From positions 1 to 41,852 of the forward strand of contig CALXXO010000004.1 in NCBI GenBank assembly GCA_944392705.1: DNA of 41,852 bases, read 5' to 3'. Position numbers and translations under genes: made by a program. This stretch comes from an uncultured Spirochaetaceae bacterium (GTDB taxonomy: Bacteria > Spirochaetota > Spirochaetia > Sphaerochaetales > Sphaerochaetaceae). Position 1 is the stretch's first letter. Each line of letters begins with the position of its first letter. Positions 1-7,489 of this stretch are shown piece after piece. The notes beneath the pieces were generated by a model. It made no database searches, was not told the DNA's origin, and saw only the letters and a list, made by a program, of their open reading frames with translations.

Positions 1-1
1 C

Positions 2-631
2 AGCTATGCTCTTGGAGTAGCGGCAAGCAGGAAAACAGGAAAAGCCGTCTTCAATCCCCTTCTCGTATCGGAGATAATGATAATCAGCGTGCTCCTGATC
101 TTCAGAATACCCTTCTCCGCTTACAACGAAGGAGGCACCATTATTAATATGTTCCTTGGCCCTGTCACTGCGCTTCTTGCAGTATCAATTTATAAACAGA
201 GGAAACTGGTAGGCAAACATATAGTATCGATACTGGCTGGAACGGTAGCAGGCAGCATAACATCGCTCTTATCGATACTTGCACTGGCAACGGTTATAGG
301 GATAGACAGCACACTCACATCCTCCCTTCTTCCCAAAAGCGTGACAACACCGATTGCCGTCGCAGTATCGGAGACGCTGGGAGGAATCAGGTCGCTTACC
401 GTAACATCTCTCCTTCTTACAGGAGTTGCCGGCAACATCCTAGCTCCCCTTATGATAAAACTCTTCAGGGTAAAAAGCAGAATCGCACAGGGAGTTGCCA
501 TCGGAACCGCAAGTCATGTAGTGGGCACATCGAAGGCAATAGAACTTGGAGAGGACATTGGAGCGATGAGCAGCATAGCCCTCTCCTTTGCCGGGATAAT
601 AACGGCAGTTATTGCCACAGCATTCTTCTGA
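2..631 (+). CDS. lrgB: LrgB/CidB-family membrane protein, 5'-truncated by window edge
   Basis: The frame is open from the first bases, so the gene starts before the window; 209 residues are visible. The visible start (SYALGVAASRKTGKAVFNP) followed by the polar-hydrophobic stretch around SAYNEGGTIINMFLGP is typical of the LrgB/CidB family. About five to six membrane segments follow, as does a conserved GTASHVVGTSKA-type motif near the C-terminus. Family members work with LrgA/CidA. They were first described as modulators of murein hydrolase release and later, in several bacteria, as pyruvate or related organic-acid transporters. The expected lrgA partner would lie upstream, outside the window. 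The stop codon (629-631) directly abuts the stop codon of the opposite-strand cupin gene, leaving no room for a dedicated terminator. The family call is firm; the substrate is unknown. Confidence 0.9.
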   Translation, partial: SYALGVAASRKTGKAVFNPLLVSEIMIISVLLIFRIPFSAYNEGGTIINMFLGPVTALLAVSIYKQRKLVGKHIVSILAGTVAGSITSLLSILALATVIGIDSTLTSSLLPKSVTTPIAVAVSETLGGIRSLTVTSLLLTGVAGNILAPLMIKLFRVKSRIAQGVAIGTASHVVGTSKAIELGEDIGAMSSIALSFAGIITAVIATAFF

Positions 632-970
632 TTAGGAGAGGAAATCCTTCCTTTCCGGTGTGAAGATATCGAGCATAACACCTTCTTCAAGGCAAACAGC
701 TCCATGGACAACATTAGGCTCCTTGTAAGTTGTATCACCGGGGCCTACAACAATCTTCTTTCCACCGATCGTGAACTCAAACTTTCCTGAAATAACATAG
801 GAAATCTGCTCGTGCGGATGGCTGTGGGGAGCACCTACAGCACCTGTAGCGAAATGCATCTCGCAGACCATGAGGTTATCAGAGTGTGCGAGAATCTTCC
901 TTGTAACGCCATCACCTGCAGCCTTTGCAGGATAATCCTTTCCATAAAATACATTCTGTACGTCGGACAT
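632..970 (-). CDS. small single-domain cupin protein
   Basis: This 112-aa protein is a single beta-barrel cupin. The metal-binding motif 1 reads GAPHSHPHEQISYVISG (H-x-H-x-H-E, then G) and motif 2 reads GDTTYKEPNVVHG, supplying the usual three His and one Glu of a metal centre. The start is placed at 970 because a strong Shine-Dalgarno (GGAGGAAGAT on the minus strand) sits directly upstream. An in-frame upstream start at 1021 would add 17 residues that do not look like cupin. Small cupins of this kind bind or isomerise small carbohydrates or organic acids, or act as ligand sensors; the sequence does not say which. It is transcribed away from the helicase gene and shares the 971-1115 intergenic region with it. 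The fold is secure; the function is not. Confidence 0.85.
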   Translation of the reverse strand: MSDVQNVFYGKDYPAKAAGDGVTRKILAHSDNLMVCEMHFATGAVGAPHSHPHEQISYVISGKFEFTIGGKKIVVGPGDTTYKEPNVVHGAVCLEEGVMLDIFTPERKDFLS

Positions 971-1039
971 ATCTTCCTCCGCCTTGATGATACTCTGAGG
1001 AGAAAATATGAACAATAACAATATTAATTAAAATATTTT

Positions 1040-1055
1040 ATACCTAATTTGGTAT
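1040..1055. promoter_or_regulatory. dyad in the cupin/helicase divergent intergenic region
   Basis: ATACC-TAATTT-GGTAT is a perfect 5-bp-arm inverted repeat with a 6-nt spacer. It lies in the AT-rich 145-bp region between the divergent cupin and SNF2 genes. It is short and lies in AT-rich sequence, so chance is possible; a repressor site is inference. Confidence 0.3.
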
Positions 1056-1080
1056 TTATTATTTCTTTATAATGTTTATT

Positions 1081-1108
1081 TTGCATTGAATATGCAATGA
1101 TTTATAAT
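1081..1108 (+). promoter_or_regulatory. candidate promoter with overlapping inverted repeat for the SNF2 cassette
   Basis: A perfect TATAAT (1103-1108) follows TTGCAT (1081-1086) with a 16-nt spacer. TTGCAT is also the left arm of an inverted repeat, TTGCAT-TGAAT-ATGCAA (1081-1097), so the spacer region is palindromic and could bind a regulator. The -10 ends only 7 nt before the helicase ATG at 1116. Transcription from it would therefore begin at or next to the start codon and give a leaderless message. This fits the absence of a visible Shine-Dalgarno for that gene. Confidence 0.5.
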
Positions 1109-1115
1109 CATAATC

Positions 1116-3782
1116 ATGAAAGCTCAGGAATCAGGCAGAGTGAAGGCTGTTCTATCAGAGAACGGGGAAATGTATCTTACCGTCAATGGAGGAAAGCAGA
1201 ATCCGGATTTCAGGCAATATGCAGGAAATGAACGGATCCTCATAAGGGAATATGATTCAATTTCCCAGAATTCATGGGAACATGGCAAAGCGGGAATCAA
1301 GGCTGATGCACGCTTCCTGCGCCGGGCTGCCGCAATGGGGCTTCTGATAGATGAAAATGGAAACGAGCTTACGCTTCTCGAAGGAATACACACACTATCC
1401 GTAAATGCATCAGAGCACGATGGAAATGTTTCTTTCTCTGTATCCATAGCAGGCACAGAGGGAGGAGTGGATGCAATTGCGGACAACATGATTCTCTCAG
1501 GCAGTGAGCTGGTTGAAATCGAAGGCTTTCATGAAAACATCGGGGCTCTGAAAAAGCTTCAAGAGACAACAGTAAGGAAAAGCGACCTTGGAGTATTTCT
1601 GTCTGTGCTCCTGTCAAAGAACGATGGCATAAAGCTGACGATGGACGGATACCAGACCATCGAGAAGAAACCTATTGCCGCTTCCCCTGCCCTGATTTTC
1701 CAGGAAATCGATGAATACGGATACCTCCATGTTCTTACGGATTCCCACATAGACGGTTTTGCCGCAGGTACGATATGCAAGAACAACATCACAAGGAAGG
1801 TCGATGTAAACGAAGATGACAAAACATTAGAGATAAGGGATATAGTATTCTTGGAAGATCCCGTAAAACTTTTCATGAAAATGCTCGGCAGAAATACAAA
1901 GAACTCTGTGTACGAAGAAAATGGTTACTTCATAATAGATGGACCATTTGCAGAGAACTTCCTCTCCACTCGCTTTTCAGAGCTCGCCGCTTCATTTGCA
2001 CTCTACCATGCAGAGGTTCTGACTAAATACAGAATAAGGTATGCCCGCCCTGCAGTCCATTTCAGGTTCACTTCAGGTGTAGATTTCCTCGAGGGTGATG
2101 GTTCCGTGGAAATCGGCAGAGAGACAATGGATCTTGAAACCTTCCTCTCATCATACAGGAAGAATGAAGGCTATGTACTTCTGAATGACAAGAGCAAGGC
2201 CTATATCGAATCAGCATTCATCAGAAAGCTTGAGAGAATCGTCAGATACAGAAACGGCAAGGCAGTTGTATCGAAATATGACCTGCCATACCTTGAGGAG
2301 GCAAAAGGAATAAGCATAGAAGGGGAAGGAACGGAAAGCGTCAGGAAATTCTACAAAGGCTTCAACTCCATCAAGAATCTTGAATATAACACGGGAATAA
2401 AAACATCCAAGCTCAGGGGGTATCAGGAGGATGGCTACAGGTGGCTCAGGTATCTTCATGACTCTGGGATGGGTGGCTGTCTTGCCGACGAGATGGGACT
2501 CGGAAAGACGGTGCAGGTAATAGCGCTTCTGAATGATGTGCTCAAAGAAGCGGCCACTCCCTCCCTTCTAATTGTTCCCAAAAGCGTCATATACAACTGG
2601 CTATCAGAAATAGAAAAATTCGGGATTGGCCTTAGCCCAGTCCTATACTACGGGCCTGAGCGCAATATAGAAGCTCTGCAGAGCACTGGAAACAAGATAA
2701 TAGTATCCAGCTATGCGACTGTGAGAAATGATATCGACAAGCTTTCAGGACTTCAGTTTTACTATGTAATACTCGACGAATCCCAGATAGTAAAGCATTT
2801 CAATACAAGGACTGCACAGGCAGTTCTTAACCTGAACGCAAAGCACAGAATCGCAATGTCAGGGACTCCGATTGAGAATGATTTAGGAGAGCTTTTCTCG
2901 CTCTTCAGATTCATTAACCCCGCTATCTTCCCTTCGCTCTCCGCCTTTGAGAGAGACTTTGTCAAACCCATCATGAATGATGACAAGGAAGCTGAGAAAG
3001 AGCTTAGGATGAGGATATATCCTTTCATCTTGAGAAGACTGAAAAAAGATGTGCTCAAAGAACTTCCGGAGAAAACGGAGCAGATTGCATATATAGAGAT
3101 GACAGATGAGCACAAAGCTTTCTACGAATCCAGGCGGATTGATCTCAGGGAAAAGGTGAATGGTGAACTGAGCAGGAACGGAAGGGATAAGTCAACATTC
3201 ATAATCCTGCAGGCACTCACGGAGCTCAGGCAGATTGCGGCGCTTCCGGAAGGCAAAATGGAAACAGATACTATTTCCGCAAAACGCGAGTATCTTAAAG
3301 CCGTACTGCCAGAAATCACGGCAAATGGCCACAAGGCCCTTATATTCACCTCGTTCCTGGATACCATAGAAAAGCTTGGGGAGGACCTTTCGGAATGCGG
3401 TATAGGATTTGTTACCATGACAGGAGCGACACAGGACAGAAAGAACCTCGTCGCACGCTTCCAGACCGATCCACAGACAAAAGTATTCCTCATGACGCTG
3501 AAGACAGGCGGTGTAGGCCTGAATCTGACTGCGGCAGATTATGTCTTCATATTCGACCCGTGGTGGAATGCGGCAGCAGAAGACCAGGCAATAAACAGAA
3601 CTCACAGGATAGGACAGGAAAATCCGGTATTCTGTTACAGGCTTATCGCAAAGGACACTATCGAGGAGAAAATACTGAAACTCCAGAACATGAAAAAGGA
3701 ACTCTCCTCCGCGCTCATAACATCCGACGGTACAGCGCTGAAGACTCTTACAGAAGATGAGATTGAGGAGCTGCTTGAATGA
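1116..3782 (+). CDS. SNF2-family DEAD/H-box helicase-like ATPase
   Basis: This 888-aa protein has a roughly 420-residue N-terminal region typical of bacterial SNF2 proteins (beta-rich, unassigned). A full two-lobe Swi2/Snf2 motor follows. Visible motifs are: Q/motif I with Walker A ADEMGLGKT (Lys464); motif II as DESQ (Asp554) where most relatives have DEAQ or DEAH; motif III SGTPIEN; the RRLKKDV block; motif V TGGVGLNLTAADYV; and motif VI INRTHRIGQ (about 827-834). All ATPase residues are present, so it should be an active dsDNA translocase rather than a strand-separating helicase. No nuclease or methylase domain is visible. No Shine-Dalgarno precedes the ATG and an in-frame stop lies at 1098, so the start is bounded. 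Its stop overlaps the next gene's start by 4 nt (ATGA), implying coupled translation with the two paralogues downstream. Confidence 0.93.
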   Translation: MKAQESGRVKAVLSENGEMYLTVNGGKQNPDFRQYAGNERILIREYDSISQNSWEHGKAGIKADARFLRRAAAMGLLIDENGNELTLLEGIHTLSVNASEHDGNVSFSVSIAGTEGGVDAIADNMILSGSELVEIEGFHENIGALKKLQETTVRKSDLGVFLSVLLSKNDGIKLTMDGYQTIEKKPIAASPALIFQEIDEYGYLHVLTDSHIDGFAAGTICKNNITRKVDVNEDDKTLEIRDIVFLEDPVKLFMKMLGRNTKNSVYEENGYFIIDGPFAENFLSTRFSELAASFALYHAEVLTKYRIRYARPAVHFRFTSGVDFLEGDGSVEIGRETMDLETFLSSYRKNEGYVLLNDKSKAYIESAFIRKLERIVRYRNGKAVVSKYDLPYLEEAKGISIEGEGTESVRKFYKGFNSIKNLEYNTGIKTSKLRGYQEDGYRWLRYLHDSGMGGCLADEMGLGKTVQVIALLNDVLKEAATPSLLIVPKSVIYNWLSEIEKFGIGLSPVLYYGPERNIEALQSTGNKIIVSSYATVRNDIDKLSGLQFYYVILDESQIVKHFNTRTAQAVLNLNAKHRIAMSGTPIENDLGELFSLFRFINPAIFPSLSAFERDFVKPIMNDDKEAEKELRMRIYPFILRRLKKDVLKELPEKTEQIAYIEMTDEHKAFYESRRIDLREKVNGELSRNGRDKSTFIILQALTELRQIAALPEGKMETDTISAKREYLKAVLPEITANGHKALIFTSFLDTIEKLGEDLSECGIGFVTMTGATQDRKNLVARFQTDPQTKVFLMTLKTGGVGLNLTAADYVFIFDPWWNAAAEDQAINRTHRIGQENPVFCYRLIAKDTIEEKILKLQNMKKELSSALITSDGTALKTLTEDEIEELLE

Positions 3783-5350
3783 TGATTGCAGATGATTTGT
3801 TTATCGATTTCGATACTGAGCTCCTTACATCAAACAACAATGTCGGATATATCTACTCTGTTATCACAGGAAAGCCTATTTCCGATGAATGCAAGGCAAA
3901 AACAGAGCTGAAAGCTTTTCTGAAACAACCGAAAGACGCAATACTCAAACAGATCAATCCAGATTTTCCACGGCTCATCAGAGCTATGAAGACGGAAAGG
4001 ATGACAGAGGAAGATATCAGAGCGCTGTTTCCGGGATATAGTCAGGACATCATTCACATTGCAGAGGTTTATAACAGAGAAGACCGCGATATATGCAGGC
4101 CGCTTCTTCCCCTTGAGATGCTATATCATGAACTGTATACGCCAGTTAATCCACCCACTCCTAAAGCACCGCCGAAGGAGGGACAGATAACATTCTCAGA
4201 CCAAGTCGATGAAGCAGTGTCTCTCATACTTGGGAATGCATTTGCAGGAAAGACAGCCCTTATTCCACTGAAAGCAGATGAGTATGGATTCAACAAGGAA
4301 AATCTTTTCAAATCCATTGTCATAAGCTACGGCAAGCAAAGCGATAACGCGAAGGACATACTCCGGAAATGGCTTGCAGATACCGATTGCTTCGCAGTAT
4401 ATGACTATCTCTCATTTCTCTCGCCATCCCTTGGGACTATTCCAGTTCTATTTAAGAAACCATCCATCGGAAAGTACTGGAAGAAAGCACTGAGGAATCT
4501 CCTTTGCAAGCTGGAGGAAAGTGCATGGTACAGTGCAGAGGAGCTCTGGATCTCATACAGGAATTCGACTGCACCGATATCGCTGCTGGAAACGGAAATG
4601 CAGATCTGGCCATTCCTATCGACGAAGAACATAGCAGGATTTGAAGATGGAATCCCCGATAATACCCTTGATACAGAAACAAGGGCAAAAGCAAGAGTTG
4701 ATGAGCTTGTAAGACGCCCTATTTTCTCAGGGATGCTCTATACCCTATTTCTATTAGGCGTATTGGACATTACAGAGAAAATACCGCAGCTTACGGTAAA
4801 GAAGAGCGCCAGGAAACTTGTCCCATATTCCCCATTCGATGCGCTTGATTCAGTATCTGTTTCGGCATATGGCCGATGGATGCTGGGCTTAACGGAGGAA
4901 AAGCCAGAAATAAAGAAGGAATTCTCCGAGCCTGTACTCGACAGAAACCTGCTTATCATCACATACAATGGGAAATCAATAGAACTCAGGAGCTTCCTTT
5001 CATCGATTGCGGATTCGATTGGCCCTGTCAGATACAAAGTGACTCTCAGATCATTCACCCAAGGCGCCGAAAACCGGGAAGAAGCGGAAGAGAGAATCGA
5101 GGAATTCATTTATCGCTTTCCATCTCCTCCTGAAAACTGGCAAAAGTTCCTCGACTCTGTAATCAATTCTTATGAAGTGGTGAAGCAGATAGACCAAGGA
5201 GTGCTTTTAGATGTAGAGGATGATGACCTGATGGACAAGATAATTTCTTCGAAGCTTGCCAGAAGAACGGAAGGCAATCTGCTGTACGTAAGCAATAGAG
5301 ACATCGGGAAATTCTCCAGATTCATAAATGATATGGGCTACCATATCTGA
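3779..5350 (+). CDS. uncharacterised helicase-linked protein A (paralogue of the next gene)
   Basis: This is a 523-aa protein I cannot name. It starts within the helicase stop (ATGA overlap, with GAGGAG 8-9 nt upstream), so it is almost certainly made together with the motor. The N-terminal 200 residues are acidic and helical with no motif I recognise. From about residue 233 to the end it aligns closely with the next gene's product. Shared blocks include W-Y-S-A-[ED]-[ED]-x-W, RPI-F/L near 318, LTV-[KQ]-K, PYS-x-FD-x-LD, G-x-W-x-LG, KEFSEPV and RYKVTL-x-SFT. The order (small helical domain, LG-x-W-type winged-helix-like element, then a beta-alpha module ending in a hydrophobic GY) reminds me of the XPB/Ssl2 N-terminal-like helicase-associated domain (Pfam Helicase_C_3). 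That is remote pattern matching, not an alignment. There is no signal peptide or membrane segment, so it is cytosolic. Confidence 0.8.
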   Translation: MMIADDLFIDFDTELLTSNNNVGYIYSVITGKPISDECKAKTELKAFLKQPKDAILKQINPDFPRLIRAMKTERMTEEDIRALFPGYSQDIIHIAEVYNREDRDICRPLLPLEMLYHELYTPVNPPTPKAPPKEGQITFSDQVDEAVSLILGNAFAGKTALIPLKADEYGFNKENLFKSIVISYGKQSDNAKDILRKWLADTDCFAVYDYLSFLSPSLGTIPVLFKKPSIGKYWKKALRNLLCKLEESAWYSAEELWISYRNSTAPISLLETEMQIWPFLSTKNIAGFEDGIPDNTLDTETRAKARVDELVRRPIFSGMLYTLFLLGVLDITEKIPQLTVKKSARKLVPYSPFDALDSVSVSAYGRWMLGLTEEKPEIKKEFSEPVLDRNLLIITYNGKSIELRSFLSSIADSIGPVRYKVTLRSFTQGAENREEAEERIEEFIYRFPSPPENWQKFLDSVINSYEVVKQIDQGVLLDVEDDDLMDKIISSKLARRTEGNLLYVSNRDIGKFSRFINDMGYHI

Positions 5351-5363
5351 AAGAGAGATAGTT

Positions 5364-7133
5364 ATGATAACAGAGCACGACTTTCCTGAATTCATTACAA
5401 AGACCGTAAACCTGCTTGTAGATATAGCGTCAGAGGGTGCAGGCAACCTTGACCTCGACACAGAAGGAAGGTTCCTTTCGCTTTTTGCAGGCAATGACAA
5501 CAAAGAAGGTCTCAACAGTTATCTGAAGAACGCAACAAGGTCTCAGATAAAAGAGAATATGCAGAATGATGATGAATTCATGACATTGCTGTCTTTCATA
5601 AACAAAACTGATAGAACCACGCTATCCGACTTCATAATCGATACAAAAGGAACAATGAATGCATTCAAGGAATCAGAGTATGCGACTCTTATCCAGGCAC
5701 TGTGTTTTCCCGCTATCGGCTGCCGATATGGGCACAGTTACTGGAGCTACCGTCTGAACTCATTCGATGACTATCTTTCAGACTATCTTTGTTTTACAGG
5801 CATAGCCGAAATACTCATCTATGAGGTATTCAGAGAAGAGCCCACATTCTTTCCGCAACCTGTCAGCAGAGAAACACCATCATTCACCGATGAAGATACT
5901 GCAGAAGATATTGTCCGCTATTTCCAGGACAATCGTATCGGATACTCATATGAGAATATCGAGAAACTGAAAAAGGACAGCCTTATCGGAAAGACCGGAA
6001 CCTCACATCTAGAAGCTGAGGACTGGGGCTTTCAGAAAGATAAGCTGTTGATTGCACTTGTCAGCGAATATTCGCTGTACAATCGCAAACAACTGAGTCT
6101 CAAGGAGATTGTAGGAAAATGGGTGGAAGACCAGGGAAATACAATAGAAATTGATTTCTTCCTGTTCCATCTGAAATTCAACAAAAAGGAAATAGAGGTA
6201 CAGAATCCGAGAATCTCAACTTACTACCGGCAATCTTTGATTAACATTCTCAAGAGACTTGAGAGCAGACAATGGTATTCTGCAGATGATATCTGGGCAT
6301 ATTACAAGTCATCAACAGCTAGAATCAGGGGCTTGGCTATACCAAACTTCTGGGATTTCTGTACGATGAACATCGTTGGGTTCTGCGACGGCAATATAGC
6401 TGATGATTTCTCATCGCGGAACGATATGCTAATAGAGCGGCCAATACTCTTCGGGTACATATATACCCTAGCCCTATTCGGTTGCGTTGAGATCATAGAG
6501 AAAAAACCGCGGCTTACTGTCCAGAAAACAAAAGTCAGGAAGAGTCCTTACTCAGCATTCGATTGTCTCGATGCGATAAGAGTCACTGCACTTGGCGAGT
6601 GGATTCTAGGCATACACGATTCAAAGCCAGAAATAGCGAAAGAATTCTCGGAGCCGGTAGCTGATAAAAACCTGCTCCTGATCACATACAAGGGAAAGGA
6701 TCTCGATATCAAGAATTTCCTCTCTGAAATTGCCCAGCCAATCGGGGAAATAAGATACAAAGTAACACTCTCTTCATTCACCTCTGGCTGCAAGACACCG
6801 CGAGGGATAGCAGAGAGGATAGAGAAGTTCCAGAGTCTTATAGCACCAGAGCCACCTGGGAACTGGAAGGAATTCTTCGAGACTGTAAAAGAGTCCTATG
6901 TGCTTACTGATATCGTATCGAAAGGACAGCTTCTGAAGGTTGAGAACAAGGAAGCATTTGAGAAACTGATGAAAGAAATACCACAGCTCTCATCCCTTGT
7001 GGCAATGTGTCAGGATGATATGATCTATCTCTCGGAGGAGAATCAACCAAAGTTCGTTTCATTGATTTCCAAGCATGGATACCAAAGGCCAATCAGGTCC
7101 AGATATGAGAAGCAGAAAGAAACGGTGCTATGA
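5364..7133 (+). CDS. uncharacterised helicase-linked protein B (paralogue of the previous gene)
   Basis: This is a 589-aa cytosolic protein of unknown function and the third gene of the SNF2 cassette. I place the start at 5364 (MITEHDFPEF), 13 nt after the previous stop and behind a purine-rich AAGAGAGATAG. A start at 5328 would overlap the upstream gene without a better ribosome site. About residues 285-575 match protein A block for block (shared KPEI-x-KEFSEPV, NLL-x-ITY-x-GK, RYKVTL-x-SFT-x-G; roughly half the positions identical by eye). The N-terminal 280 residues differ and are longer. The C-terminus carries a short basic tail (RSRYEKQKE). Duplication followed by N-terminal divergence suggests the two occupy different positions in one complex, or read different partners. 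The same XPB N-terminal-like resemblance applies. Nothing resembling a nuclease, protease or TIR domain is visible. Confidence 0.8.
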   Translation: MITEHDFPEFITKTVNLLVDIASEGAGNLDLDTEGRFLSLFAGNDNKEGLNSYLKNATRSQIKENMQNDDEFMTLLSFINKTDRTTLSDFIIDTKGTMNAFKESEYATLIQALCFPAIGCRYGHSYWSYRLNSFDDYLSDYLCFTGIAEILIYEVFREEPTFFPQPVSRETPSFTDEDTAEDIVRYFQDNRIGYSYENIEKLKKDSLIGKTGTSHLEAEDWGFQKDKLLIALVSEYSLYNRKQLSLKEIVGKWVEDQGNTIEIDFFLFHLKFNKKEIEVQNPRISTYYRQSLINILKRLESRQWYSADDIWAYYKSSTARIRGLAIPNFWDFCTMNIVGFCDGNIADDFSSRNDMLIERPILFGYIYTLALFGCVEIIEKKPRLTVQKTKVRKSPYSAFDCLDAIRVTALGEWILGIHDSKPEIAKEFSEPVADKNLLLITYKGKDLDIKNFLSEIAQPIGEIRYKVTLSSFTSGCKTPRGIAERIEKFQSLIAPEPPGNWKEFFETVKESYVLTDIVSKGQLLKVENKEAFEKLMKEIPQLSSLVAMCQDDMIYLSEENQPKFVSLISKHGYQRPIRSRYEKQKETVL

Positions 7134-7282
7134 ATAATCATGGAAAAGCCGGAAGAAGATGAATAGAAAATAATTACACTATGCACAAGGAAATATAATA
7201 AATGTGACAGATTTTTATGGACTGTGACAAAAGTGCAACAACTCTGAAAAGCTGTTTGTTAAATTTTATGAATAAAAAGTCC

Positions 7283-7311
7283 TTGCTTTTATTACATATA
7301 GCTGGTATTTT
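7283..7311 (+). promoter_or_regulatory. candidate tRNA-Thr promoter
   Basis: TTGCTT (7283-7288) and TATTTT (7306-7311) are separated by 17 nt, with TGG directly before the -10. Start of transcription would fall about 20 nt before the tRNA. The rest of 7134-7337 is AT-rich and shows nothing else I can name. Confidence 0.4.
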
Positions 7312-7337
7312 ATCACAAGCGATTACATAAAGCTTTT

Positions 7338-7410
7338 GCCCTTGTAGCTCAGTCGGTAGAGCGCAACCATGGTAAGGTTGAGGTCCGCGGTTCAAATCCG
7401 CGCGGGGGCT
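7338..7410 (+). tRNA. tRNA-Thr (anticodon GGU)
   Basis: All four arms fold. The acceptor stem is GCCCTTG / CGGGGGC (with two U-G pairs). The D stem is GCTC/GAGC with the AGTCGGTA loop. The anticodon stem is CAACC/GGTTG with loop ATGGTAA, so anticodon GGT at 7371-7373 reads threonine ACC and ACU. The T arm is CGCGG-TTCAAAT-CCGCG. The discriminator base is T7410. CCA is not encoded and must be added. A run of seven T (7412-7418) follows after one C. The gene lies immediately downstream of the SNF2 cassette. I looked for a duplicated tRNA 3' end on the far side of the cassette, as an integrating element would leave, and saw none. Confidence 0.95.
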
Positions 7411-7418
7411 CTTTTTTT
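7411..7418 (+). terminator. U-tract directly after the tRNA
   Basis: CTTTTTTT begins at the first base after the tRNA. There is no separate hairpin, so the GC-rich T arm and acceptor stem of the tRNA itself would have to serve as the terminator stem. Confidence 0.35.
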
Positions 7419-7489
7419 ATCTTCATGATTAAACCCTCTAAATTGGTTTTTGGTTCAACTTGAAGAGTTCATTCCATCTGGAGAAATCC

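Noticed and set aside
1116-3782. Helicase subunit of a restriction or DISARM-like system
   Set aside because: No methylase, nuclease, phospholipase-D or DUF1998-type partner is encoded next to it.
1116-7410. Integrative element inserted at tRNA-Thr
   Set aside because: No integrase gene and no second copy of the tRNA 3' end near 971-1116; base use looks like the neighbours.
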